64,000 bases of DNA, taken from Blastopirellula marina (GTDB lineage Bacteria > Planctomycetota > Planctomycetia > Pirellulales > Pirellulaceae). The translations under genes were made by a program, and so were the position numbers. The notes beneath the pieces were generated by a model that was given only the letters and a program-made list of their open reading frames with translations, did not search any database and was not told the origin of the DNA. The first letter of the stretch is position 1. Each line of letters starts with the position of its first letter. This document shows, in pieces, positions 26,843-34,970 of this stretch. Where the stretch lies: positions 124,001 to 188,000 of the forward strand of contig NZ_PUHY01000014.1 of NCBI RefSeq assembly GCF_002967765.1. The letters are read 5' to 3'.

Positions 26843-27988
26843 ATGAAGTTTCGCACCAAGGCCATTCACGTCGGTAACAAGAAGGACCCGCAAACTGGGG
26901 CCGTTGTTCCGCCGATTCATGTTGCTTCCACATTCGTCCAGCCGGGGGCAGGGGAATGGGGCGAGTTCGATTACTCACGTAGCGGCAACCCCACCCGCAA
27001 AAACCTGGAAACCACCTTGGCTGAACTGGAAGGTGGCTGCGGTGCATTGGCTTTTGCTTCCGGCATGGCGGCTACCCATTGTGCGTCGATGCTTCTGGAA
27101 GCAGGCGATCACGTGGTTGCTGGCACCGACATCTACGGCGGGACCTATCGTCTGCTGCACAAGATCACGCAAAAGAACGGCGTGGAAGTGACGCTGGCCG
27201 ACTCTACCGACTTGGAAAAGCTGGAAGCAGCCATCCGGCCAAATACCAAGCTGATGTGGGTCGAAAGTCCTGGCAATCCGCTCATGTCGATTACCGACCT
27301 GGCGGCATGTGCCAAGATTGCCAAGAAGCACGGTATTTTGATGGGTGTCGATAGCACCTTCGCCACGCCGGTGTTGACCCGTCCGCTCGAATTGGGTGTC
27401 GACATCGTACAGCATTCTGTCACGAAGTATCTGGCCGGGCATAGCGACGTGCTGGGTGGGGCTTTGGTGGTGAAGGATAAGCAACTGTTCGATAGCTTGT
27501 ATTTCATTCAAAACGCGACCGGTGCGGTGCTCGATCCATTCCAATGTTTTCTCGCTTCGCGTGGGATCAAGACACTGGAACTGCGGGTTCGTGAACAGTG
27601 TCGCTCGGCTGAGATCGTGGCCAATTTCCTAAACGAACACCCCAAGGTGACGCGTGTTCTTTATCCAGGTTTGTCCTCGCATCCTGGTCACGATATTGCC
27701 GCCCGACAGATGTTAGGTGGGTTCGGGGCGATGATGAGCTTCGAGGTTGTTGGCGGATTCGAGGCAGCCAAGAAGGTGGTCGAAGAGACGAAGCTATTCC
27801 AACTGGCGGTCAGCCTAGGGGCCGTCGAATCGCTGATCGAACAGCCTGCATCGATGTCGCATGCCAGTTACGACCGGGAAGCTCGCCTGGCCCATGGAAT
27901 CAAGGATGAACTCATCCGGATATCGGTTGGCCTGGAAGATCCCGAAGACCTGACAGCTGACCTTGGACAAGTGCTGGATCAGATCTAA
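26843..27988 (+). CDS. Second trans-sulfuration PLP enzyme (cystathionine gamma-lyase/synthase type)
   Basis: A 381-residue paralogue with canonical motifs: YSRSGNPTRKNLE near residue 44, FASGMAA near 71, VESPGNPLM near 140, PLP-Lys195 in HSVTKYLAGHSD, and SLGAVESLIEQPASMSH near the C-terminus. Conservation of the usual YSRxxNP motif suggests the more typical activity of the pair. The two genes, 15 bases apart, may provide cystathionine synthesis and cleavage, or methionine synthesis by two routes. A bidirectional terminator follows 71 bases after the stop. Confidence 0.9.
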   Translation: MKFRTKAIHVGNKKDPQTGAVVPPIHVASTFVQPGAGEWGEFDYSRSGNPTRKNLETTLAELEGGCGALAFASGMAATHCASMLLEAGDHVVAGTDIYGGTYRLLHKITQKNGVEVTLADSTDLEKLEAAIRPNTKLMWVESPGNPLMSITDLAACAKIAKKHGILMGVDSTFATPVLTRPLELGVDIVQHSVTKYLAGHSDVLGGALVVKDKQLFDSLYFIQNATGAVLDPFQCFLASRGIKTLELRVREQCRSAEIVANFLNEHPKVTRVLYPGLSSHPGHDIAARQMLGGFGAMMSFEVVGGFEAAKKVVEETKLFQLAVSLGAVESLIEQPASMSHASYDREARLAHGIKDELIRISVGLEDPEDLTADLGQVLDQI

Positions 27989-28059
27989 GTAAACTTGCCA
28001 GCACCAATGAAGCGCTATCGCACGTTTGGCTTAACGCATTGCGGTAGTACCAACGCATA

Positions 28060-28094
28060 AAAAAACTCCGGCTCGTGAAGGGCCGGAGTTTTTT
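28060..28094. terminator. Bidirectional intrinsic terminator
   Basis: AAAAAACTCCGGC (28060-28072) and GCCGGAGTTTTTT (28082-28094) form a perfect stem with A- and T-runs on the two sides. It lies between two convergent genes (27988 + and 28154 -), so it can end transcription from both. Confidence 0.92.
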
Positions 28095-28153
28095 CCTAGG
28101 ATGACAGGGTCGTTGTTCGTGAGAACAACTGGGGTAGTAACGACTACCGAGCT

Positions 28154-28762
28154 TTACTTCTGAGGAGCGTAGTACGTGACCGGTCGGGTGGTCGAGGAAT
28201 TGGCTCGGCCTGGGGCGCTCAAGACGCTGCGAGTCGAGCGGGTAACTTGCGGACGCTGGCCAGGACGGCTGCCAACGGGTTCCCACTTGTGAGGCGTCGT
28301 TTGCAGCTTGGATGGTTCCGTAGCTTGCGGGGTTGCCGACGGAGTGGTTGGAGGACCTGGGATGCTAGGAACTTTCGGGTGGGAAGGAGCCGACTCGACA
28401 GGCGTCGATTCGATGTATTCCATGCCTGGTTCCATCATCTCGTAGCTGCCAACCGAGTGGACGCTATCACCACAACCGCACGAAGGCGTTGCCTTTGCAC
28501 ACGAGTTGCAACCACAGTAAGTGATTGGGTGGAAGAGGCGGTGAACGCCGCTCTTGATGGTGCAAGCGGTGGTCTTCAAGGTAAAGCCGATGCCTTCGAC
28601 CAGTTCCAGCAACGGACGCTCGCAGCGATTGCAGCACTGATTGCATCCACAGGAAGCGATGGGCGACGCCATAACCGGATGGCTATCGCAGCCGCAGGTT
28701 TGGCCGAATGCTTGAATGCTGGAGAGCAGCACGAGTGCGGCGGCCAGAAGTGGCGTTTTCAT
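28154..28762 (-). CDS. Exported Cys-rich protein of unknown function
   Basis: A 202-residue secreted protein. Signal peptide 1-20 (LLAAALVLLSSIQAFG). The first half carries cysteine clusters: TCGCDSH, SCGCNQCCNRC, YCGCNSCAK and PSCGCG, suggesting metal binding or disulfide cross-links. The second half is Pro/Thr-rich and disordered, ending in YYAPQK. No enzyme motif. Similar CGC-rich exported proteins are common in planctomycetes. It is transcribed divergently from another exported protein that also has a Cys-rich block. Confidence 0.7.
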   Translation of the reverse strand: MKTPLLAAALVLLSSIQAFGQTCGCDSHPVMASPIASCGCNQCCNRCERPLLELVEGIGFTLKTTACTIKSGVHRLFHPITYCGCNSCAKATPSCGCGDSVHSVGSYEMMEPGMEYIESTPVESAPSHPKVPSIPGPPTTPSATPQATEPSKLQTTPHKWEPVGSRPGQRPQVTRSTRSVLSAPGRANSSTTRPVTYYAPQK

Positions 28763-29127
28763 GGTTGAGATCCTTCTCGATAGGTTGTTTCGTCCGGGGG
28801 ACGGATCGCGGCTAAAAATTAAAGTCTCCGCTTACAGAACTGCTTATCGAATCGTCATCACAGAAAAAAACAGAACAATCGTAACGACCCGTAATTCTGT
28901 CCTGAATTACCTAGTATCACAAAAACATGGCGTTTTGGGGGAATAGAAAGCTTTTCTAGGGCATCCAAGTGGTGGTGTTTGGTGGCTTGGGAAAACTTTG
29001 CGGATTATTGCGAGTTTTCCGAAAGTGCTGAGTCTTCGGGTGACGATGAATGAAACGGACAGCGTGCTATTGCGCGGCTGTCGACCGTCCCCCCCTCGGT
29101 GTTTATTTCATATAGGAAGGTAAGGCC
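28763..29127. other. 365-base AT-rich divergent promoter region
   Basis: It lies between two divergent exported-protein genes. It is visibly richer in A+T than the surroundings and holds the dyad GTAATTC-N6-GAATTAC at 28891-28910. No gene is supported. Confidence 0.55.
28891..28910. promoter_or_regulatory. Dyad in the divergent promoter region
   Basis: GTAATTC TGTCCT GAATTAC: seven-base perfect arms. Possible operator for one or both divergent genes; may be chance. Confidence 0.3.
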
Positions 29128-30420
29128 ATGAGAGTCTTCCCCTGGATCTTTGCCCTGCTGACGGCTTCGTGCGTTAGCTCTTTCGCGGACCTCGCAACCG
29201 CGGCTGAGCCTCGTGAACCTGCCAAGTTGTCGCAAGTCGTTGTTGACGACACGACACGTCCCCCATCGCCCCAACGAGCCATTCGAAGCTTGTTCCCGAA
29301 CAATCAGGAACGAGTCAATGCCGCACGCCAACGCGTCGCTCGGGCCAGTTATGTCGCCTCAAAGGTGCAAGCTGGGGATGTTCAACCGGTCGATTACTCG
29401 GTGTTGAGTAACGCTGCCGGCGAACAGTACATGGAAGGCGAAATCATCGAAGGTACCGTCGTGGAAGGCGAGGTCATCATGCCTGGTCACGCCACGGCCG
29501 GCATCTATCACGAAGGAATGCATGTCGACGGCGGCTGCACGTCCTGCTCGGGTACGGGCTGCGACACCTGCGGCGAGGCGTGCAATACTTGGTGCATTCC
29601 GATCTGCTTCAGCCTATCGCTGGAAAACCTCTCAGTCCGAGCAGGCGTCGAAGGTTTCAAAGGTCCGCTCAACCGCGGTGCCGACGGAAGCTTCGGTTTT
29701 CTGTACGGTTTGAACTGGGGCACGCCGTTCTTTGGTAAGAGCAGCGGACTCGGTTTTCAGCTGGGTGTAAACGGAACCAGTGCCAACTTGCATGGAGCAA
29801 GTTTCACAGACAACACCCGCGACCAGTTTTTCCTGACGGCCGGTTTATTCCGTCGAGTCGACTGGGGCTGGCAAGGTGGTGTCGTGTTCGACTACATGAG
29901 CGATGACTGGTACTACAGTCTGACCTCCAGCCAAATCCGCGGTGAGTTGAGCTGGAAGTTCCAGAGCCGTAACGAATTCGGTTTCTGGTTTACTGCTTCC
30001 GACCATGTGAGCACCGTCAACGCGTTGATCACGCCGCAAGGAGCAACTGCTCCGCTAACGATCAGCCAAAACTATCAACCGAACAATATGTTTGCGTTCT
30101 TCTATCGCACTCCGCTCGATATCTGTGGTGGCGAGATGCGATTCTCGGGTGGTTGGACCGAAGACCAGATGGGCCTGTTGAGTGCGGATATGAACATCCC
30201 AATCACCCAGTGCCTGGCCGTCGAAACCAACTTCCTGTACCTGATTCCAAAGGACGACGACACGCACACAACTCCTTACGTCGACGAAACTTGGAACGTT
30301 GGATTCAACCTGGTTTGGTACCCGCGAGCCTGCAGTGCCGCGAGTGCGGGTAAGAGTTACTACCGACCGCTGTTTAACACAGCGACCAACGGTACGTTCT
30401 CGATGTACCCGACCAACTAG
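29128..30420 (+). CDS. Exported outer-membrane-like beta-barrel protein (possibly DUF6666 type)
   Basis: A 430-residue protein. Signal peptide 1-26 (WIFALLTASCVSSFADLATAA). A linker with YMEGEIIEGTVVEGEV leads to a Cys block GGCTSCSGTGCDTCGEAC near residue 135, then about 270 residues of alternating aromatic/hydrophobic strands (SFGFLYGLNWGTPF, GLGFQLGVNG, FFLTAGLFRR, GGVVFDYMSDDWYY) typical of an outer-membrane barrel. It resembles a planctomycete-specific family I recall as DUF6666, but that name is uncertain. A hairpin terminator follows. Likely abundant surface protein. Confidence 0.75.
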   Translation: MRVFPWIFALLTASCVSSFADLATAAEPREPAKLSQVVVDDTTRPPSPQRAIRSLFPNNQERVNAARQRVARASYVASKVQAGDVQPVDYSVLSNAAGEQYMEGEIIEGTVVEGEVIMPGHATAGIYHEGMHVDGGCTSCSGTGCDTCGEACNTWCIPICFSLSLENLSVRAGVEGFKGPLNRGADGSFGFLYGLNWGTPFFGKSSGLGFQLGVNGTSANLHGASFTDNTRDQFFLTAGLFRRVDWGWQGGVVFDYMSDDWYYSLTSSQIRGELSWKFQSRNEFGFWFTASDHVSTVNALITPQGATAPLTISQNYQPNNMFAFFYRTPLDICGGEMRFSGGWTEDQMGLLSADMNIPITQCLAVETNFLYLIPKDDDTHTTPYVDETWNVGFNLVWYPRACSAASAGKSYYRPLFNTATNGTFSMYPTN

Positions 30421-30741
30421 TACCGTAATCCGTTGGGGGATTCAGCAAGCCGGGCCTTTGCGAGGGGCCTGGCTTGTTGCCGTTCTTGTCCTAATTGGTG
30501 TAATCGTTACGTCCTAACTTAAAGCAGCGAATCACCTTTCCAAGATTCTTTGACCACGTTATGATGAGCGGGAATATGCAAGCATCCCCGCCATCCGGGT
30601 TGGCGACCACAAGAAATGTCGTAGGTAGCGTGAGGTCGCCGCGGAAGCTTAGGAAAAGCCCGCCAATTACCCATTCCGGGGGATAATAACCCTTTGCAGG
30701 AAAGCACTGCCCCGAAAACAGGGCACAAATTGACGCAATTC
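30421..30741. other. 321-base gap
   Basis: It contains the terminator hairpin at 30445-30478 and the leader of the next gene. An in-frame TTG at 30694 could extend that gene, but family-like start and composition favour 30742. Confidence 0.5.
30445..30478 (+). terminator. Hairpin after the barrel-protein gene
   Basis: AGCAAGCCGGGCC and GGCCTGGCTTGTT pair with one G-T wobble, starting 25 bases after the stop. Confidence 0.65.
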
Positions 30742-32205
30742 ATGAGCAGTTCTAACAAGTCGGGCCATTGGCGATCCCTCGCCGCCCAAATCGGCGCCAT
30801 CTCTCAGGAAGAATTCGAGCAAGCCCAAGCCGCAGAAGCCGCTGCCGAAGCCGCCAAAAAAGAGGAAGAAGCTGCCCAGGCAGCTGCCGCAGAAGCCGAA
30901 AAGCTTGCCGCCGAGCAAGCCGCAGCTGACAAGGCTGCTGCCGAAGCGGAACGTCTCGCTGCGGAAAAGGCGGCCGAAGAAGAAGCCGCTGCGAAGAAGG
31001 CTGCTGAAGAAGCAGCAGCGGCGGAAGCGACCGTCGATGTCGAAGATTCGCTCTCGCAGGTCTCGGACGGTCCGGTCGACAACGAGGAAATCGTCGAACC
31101 ACCTCATCACGAGCCTGAGCCACCGGCACCGGTCGTCGAAGAGCCAGCGCCCAAGCCGAAGAAAAAGAAACCGAAGAAGCGTAGCCATTGGGCTTCGCTC
31201 TCTTCGATGCTCGGCCTTTCCTCCGCGGAAGAAGAGGAAGAGGACGAATACGAAGAAGAGGAAGCGGTTGTCGAAGAGGCCGTGGCCCTAGAAGCCGCCG
31301 CACCGACGGCAGAGCCGGAACCGGAGGAAGAAAAAGAAGAGATCAGTCCTCACCTCGAAGCATTCCGCCAACCCCTGGAACGCTCGCCGGAAGAATCGCG
31401 CGCTTCAGAGCTGATCGGTCGCCCAGAAAAGCCAATCGCCACCAGTGACGAAGATTTCGAGGGCTTCGACGGAATCTTCATCGATGAAGGCACTGCCGAT
31501 TTGAACGTCGAAGCGGAAGCCGATGACTCAGATGATTCCGACGACGAAGAAGCTTCGGAAGAACGTTCGTCCCGCCGCGAACGTTCCGGTCGCGGTCGTT
31601 CGCGTGGTCGTCGCCGTGGTCGCCGTTCGCGAAGCAATGATGAAGAAGTCACCGCCCGCGAAACTCCGGACGATGACGAAATCGAAGCTGAATCGGAAGC
31701 CGAGGAAGAAAGTCGCTCATCGCGTTCCGATCGTGAAGATCGCGCGGAAGGGGATGACGAAGAACGTCCAAGCCGCCGTCGCCGACGCCGCCGTCGCTCC
31801 CGTAAAGCGGTTGATGCTGACGCGGCCCCGACCGAAAACGAAGACGATCGTCGCTCCCGTTCACGTGCGGAAGACGACTACGACGACGATGATGATCGAG
31901 ACGATGTCGACGTGCTCGACGATCTCGATTCCGACGAGGATGAAGCACCTCGCAGTCGCTCACGCGGACGTTCGCGACGCGGTCGGCGAAAGGAATCGGG
32001 TGACGATACCGATCGAACGAAAGAGAAGCACAAGAAGATCCCATCGTGGACCGATGCGGTTTCGGCGATGGTCGAAGCCAACATCACACGTCACGAAAAT
32101 GCACCACCGTCGCGCCCTTATGAACGTGGTGGACGCAGTAGCAACAGCGGTGGCGGTCGCCGTCGCCGAGGTAGCGGCGGACGCGATCGTCGCAAAGACA
32201 GCTAG
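30742..32205 (+). CDS. Low-complexity coiled-coil, acidic and Arg-rich protein
   Basis: A 487-residue protein starting MSSSNKSGHW. In order: a short HWRSLAAQIG motif at about 9; an Ala/Glu/Lys coiled coil at about 20-97; a Lys-rich KKKKPKKR followed by a second motif SHWASLSSMLGLSS at about 148-161; a long acidic tract (EEEEEDEYEEEEA); and alternating Arg/Asp/Ser-rich blocks such as RSRGRRRGRRSRS and RRRRRRRSRK, ending RRRRGSGGRDRRKDS. The Arg-rich blocks resemble RNA-binding scaffold regions of RNase E-type proteins, but no catalytic domain is present. Function unknown; nucleic-acid binding is an inference. The stop overlaps that of the convergent gene. Confidence 0.75.
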   Translation: MSSSNKSGHWRSLAAQIGAISQEEFEQAQAAEAAAEAAKKEEEAAQAAAAEAEKLAAEQAAADKAAAEAERLAAEKAAEEEAAAKKAAEEAAAAEATVDVEDSLSQVSDGPVDNEEIVEPPHHEPEPPAPVVEEPAPKPKKKKPKKRSHWASLSSMLGLSSAEEEEEDEYEEEEAVVEEAVALEAAAPTAEPEPEEEKEEISPHLEAFRQPLERSPEESRASELIGRPEKPIATSDEDFEGFDGIFIDEGTADLNVEAEADDSDDSDDEEASEERSSRRERSGRGRSRGRRRGRRSRSNDEEVTARETPDDDEIEAESEAEEESRSSRSDREDRAEGDDEERPSRRRRRRRRSRKAVDADAAPTENEDDRRSRSRAEDDYDDDDDRDDVDVLDDLDSDEDEAPRSRSRGRSRRGRRKESGDDTDRTKEKHKKIPSWTDAVSAMVEANITRHENAPPSRPYERGGRSSNSGGGRRRRGSGGRDRRKDS

Positions 32206-32696
32206 AAGCTGGTTGACTGCAAAACCTCTTCCGACTGCTCGGAAGAGGTTGGCGGGGCCTCGCTGTTCCGGGCGTTCTCGAGTTCTTCCATGCGCAGCGC
32301 GATCCGGTTGAATTGATCGGCCAGGCATCTCCAGCTATCGCCGTGGCGGACGATCAACGGGCTAGCCGTTTCTCCATCGGCCAAACGCTCCATCGCGTTC
32401 TGAAAGCGGGCAATCGCGCCGGCAAATCGATTGCTGTGACGGATGCTGTCCATCACAATCACCGGAAGTACTAGCAAGCTGACCAAGACGGCTGGCACGT
32501 AGTAACACAGCAGCATGTTGACTACGGAGACTACCGGAGAGTTCATGTCGCTGAGCGCGGCGACGATCATCAGCACAACGCCGACCGTCAGAAGACAAAC
32601 CACCCAATACATCACGACACGAGCGACCAGGCTTCCCTGGAGGCTAGGATCGACCCAGAAGTGTCGGCGTCGATCCCGAGGACCATTGGAAGACAT
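32202..32696 (-). CDS. Membrane protein with HAMP-like segment and no output domain
   Basis: A 164-residue protein. Two membrane segments at about 25-47 (VVMYWVVCLLTVGVVLMIVAAL) and 60-83 (LLCYYVPAVLVSLLVLPVIVMD) are followed by a HAMP-like helical pair (FQNAMERLADGE ... LADQFNRIALRMEEL). Receptors normally continue into a kinase or methyl-accepting domain, but this one ends with a short Ser/Glu-rich tail. It may act as a regulator that pairs with other sensors, or serve structurally. The 3' end overlaps the stop of the convergent gene by 4 bases. Confidence 0.65.
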   Translation of the reverse strand: MSSNGPRDRRRHFWVDPSLQGSLVARVVMYWVVCLLTVGVVLMIVAALSDMNSPVVSVVNMLLCYYVPAVLVSLLVLPVIVMDSIRHSNRFAGAIARFQNAMERLADGETASPLIVRHGDSWRCLADQFNRIALRMEELENARNSEAPPTSSEQSEEVLQSTSF

Positions 32697-32882
32697 TCAT
32701 TTCCCTCCAGCAACATGATATGCAACACCAAAAGCATAACTTGCCGCTCGTTGCTGGTTGAAAGTCGATCCAGGACCGTCGGCCAACGCGGGAAGCAACA
32801 ACTTTTCGGATTCACTCCGTGACGGTTGTAGCGATTAGTCGTTTCTCATGCCGGTGGGCGTCTACAGCAACACACTGGTCGG

Positions 32883-32914
32883 TTGCGGCATTCTGGTAAG
32901 GTCGAATGCCGCAA
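32883..32914 (-). terminator. Hairpin at the 3' end of the nitrate operon
   Basis: TTGCGGCATTC and GAATGCCGCAA form a perfect 11-bp stem, 22 bases beyond the stop of the last operon gene (32937). No T-run is visible, so termination is likely but not certain. Confidence 0.6.
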
Positions 32915-32936
32915 TGCCGGTAAAACCGGGTTCGTG

Positions 32937-33548
32937 TTAGTCGAGAGGAACACGCACGACAACGCCTCCCATGACGTCTCCTTCTTTAAACTCAGGATAG
33001 TCATCCGGGCGATTGGAGTGATTGTTGTGACAGTCCCAGCAAGCTTTGGCGACTGCCTTGTCGGCATAAACTGCCGTGAAGTAAGTTTTGTCTCCAAGCT
33101 TTTCTTTGCCGTAGAAGTTCTTGTCTGGATTATCGACGATGAACTTCAAGCCTTCTTCTTCCTGTGGCGACTTCGCGGCGTTTTGCGAGTTTAGCGGCCA
33201 CAGTGATTTCAAGGCATAGGTGAAGCCTGCACCGTCGTTCTTGGCAACCAGTTCCGAACCCATGCGGAACATCTGAGCGGGCAGTGGAATCGTACCTTCT
33301 TCATCTTCCCAATATTCGCTTGCAGAAACGTCGCTTCCTTGTTCCTTCAAGCGTGTCACGATGTGTTTCGCATAGACGGTCCGGTCGGCCATCATCACGG
33401 CATGGACAGCATCGGCAAACTGCTTAGGGGATATGCTACCACTGGCAGATTCGACCGGCTGCGGTGTGCTGTTGCCGCAACCGGCCATCGCTGTAACAAG
33501 ACAGGAAACAACGATCACGCCACAGAAGAGTCCCAGGAACTTGTTCAT
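32937..33548 (-). CDS. Tll0287-like (DUF3365) haem c lipoprotein
   Basis: A 203-residue lipoprotein: signal peptide with lipobox MAGC (Cys24). The body matches the Tll0287-like sensor fold, with the single haem c motif CWDCHNNH near residue 172 and the YAKHIVTRL and FTYALKSLWPLNSQNAA segments. Proteins of this fold are periplasmic haem sensors or electron carriers. It is the last gene of a ten-gene operon and follows the 11-haem cytochrome by 69 bases, so it probably exchanges electrons with that protein or senses redox state. Confidence 0.85.
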   Translation of the reverse strand: MNKFLGLFCGVIVVSCLVTAMAGCGNSTPQPVESASGSISPKQFADAVHAVMMADRTVYAKHIVTRLKEQGSDVSASEYWEDEEGTIPLPAQMFRMGSELVAKNDGAGFTYALKSLWPLNSQNAAKSPQEEEGLKFIVDNPDKNFYGKEKLGDKTYFTAVYADKAVAKACWDCHNNHSNRPDDYPEFKEGDVMGGVVVRVPLD

Positions 33549-33617
33549 GAATTCATCTCTTTGAGTTAGAAGTACGAAGGAGGAAGTCCAAGTAATCCAA
33601 TAGATGGGAGAGGGTGA

Positions 33618-34967
33618 TTAGTTTTGATTACCGCGCGATTCGAACCATTTGCGGACCATTTCGAGGCTTTCGACCGAATGATCGGGTGAACTGCTGAAGT
33701 TGGATTGAATCTCCGCCGCGTCGTGCATGGCATCGAGACTGAACTGTAAGTCATGACATGAAAGGCAAACGCCACGGATCATCTTCTCGTTCGGGCGAAG
33801 ATTGTCGTTTTGATTGTGCTGCACACGCGTCTGCGGCGACTTGCGGCTGCCGTGGACTTCCCTCGGAAGATGGCACGTCGCACAACTGACGCCACTTCCT
33901 TCCGGCAATTTGCCATCCAGTTCGTCTTGCCAAAGCTGCGCGTGGGGCGACTGGCGGTAGGCCAAGGAGTGCTCGTCGTTATGGCACTTCAAGCAAGACT
34001 CGACCGCGGCGACGCGTACATCGGCATCGTGTGGCCCGTGGCAAGAACTGCATGAAAGTTCCGCATGCAATGAATTGGGATTCATTGGTAACCGGGCCAT
34101 GGCTGGTGACATCGGCGAGAGTCCTTGAGCCAATCGCATACCATGCATGCCTTGCAGGAATCCGGCGGTTTCGTTCTCGTGACACCCATTGCAGGTATTG
34201 TGCGAGACGGCGTTTTGCCAGGTGGCCATGTCGTTGTCTTGGGTATGGCACGCGGAGCAGTTCAATCCAACCTTGGCATGGGCTGATCCAGCCCAGTCTG
34301 CAATCAGCTCGTCACTTGCCTCGATGTTGGTCGGGTAGTGGACCTCAGCTGTCGTTAGCGGAATGACCGGTTGTTTCTGCTTGGCCAGGTAGCGTTCCAG
34401 TCCGTTACGAGTAGGCACTGTTTGCGCTTCTGGTACTTCTGCGGCTTCGAGATGCTTACGCAGGAAGTTTTCGTTGAGAGCACGGTTGTCGTGATAGTTG
34501 TGGCAACCACTTGTTTGGCAAGTGTTGAAGGCCATTCCTTGGTGGCTGGGGCGGTCTTCGGCAATCTCCTGATGACAGTGAAAGCAAAAGTCATCCGGCA
34601 AACTGACGCCCATGCTATGGGTAACGTGCGGTACATGCTCTTTGTGGCAACTAATGCAATTCTGAGCATCGAGTACCGAAAGACGGGCTGCATTTGTCGG
34701 ATCGTTGAACTTGCTGGCCGGGTGGGTGTCGTTCGCGTCTTCCAATTCTTGCTCATGGCATTCGAGACACGACTTGCTAGTGACTCCCGATTCGGGATCG
34801 TGACAGGCGGAGCATTTCAGTTCGATCTGATAATGTCCATGTGTCGTCTCGCCAGGTAAATAAGCACTCTTCCACGATCCATCTTCGGTCAATAGAGCCG
34901 CTGCCAGACTGCTGCCAATCAGCAGCGTCAACAGTACCCATGCCGAAATGTAAACCGTGGTCGACAT
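33618..34967 (-). CDS. Membrane-anchored multihaem cytochrome c with 11 haem sites
   Basis: A 449-residue protein with an N-terminal membrane anchor (VYISAWVLLTLLIGSSLAAALL, residues 5-26) and a periplasmic part. CxxCH motifs start at Cys52, 67, 104, 128, 237, 259, 306, 325, 362 and 401; one extra site at Cys150 has four residues between the cysteines (CQTSGCH). Many additional His residues could be distal ligands. No CxxCK site typical of pentahaem or octahaem nitrite reductases is seen, so electron transfer is more likely than catalysis. It lies 3 bases after the flavo-cytochrome gene, so they are probably co-translated. Confidence 0.9.
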   Translation of the reverse strand: MSTTVYISAWVLLTLLIGSSLAAALLTEDGSWKSAYLPGETTHGHYQIELKCSACHDPESGVTSKSCLECHEQELEDANDTHPASKFNDPTNAARLSVLDAQNCISCHKEHVPHVTHSMGVSLPDDFCFHCHQEIAEDRPSHQGMAFNTCQTSGCHNYHDNRALNENFLRKHLEAAEVPEAQTVPTRNGLERYLAKQKQPVIPLTTAEVHYPTNIEASDELIADWAGSAHAKVGLNCSACHTQDNDMATWQNAVSHNTCNGCHENETAGFLQGMHGMRLAQGLSPMSPAMARLPMNPNSLHAELSCSSCHGPHDADVRVAAVESCLKCHNDEHSLAYRQSPHAQLWQDELDGKLPEGSGVSCATCHLPREVHGSRKSPQTRVQHNQNDNLRPNEKMIRGVCLSCHDLQFSLDAMHDAAEIQSNFSSSPDHSVESLEMVRKWFESRGNQN

Positions 34968-34970
34968 CGA

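Noticed and set aside
33618-34967. Octahaem or pentahaem nitrite reductase
   Set aside because: No CxxCK active-site haem motif and the spacing of sites does not match; electron transfer is favoured.
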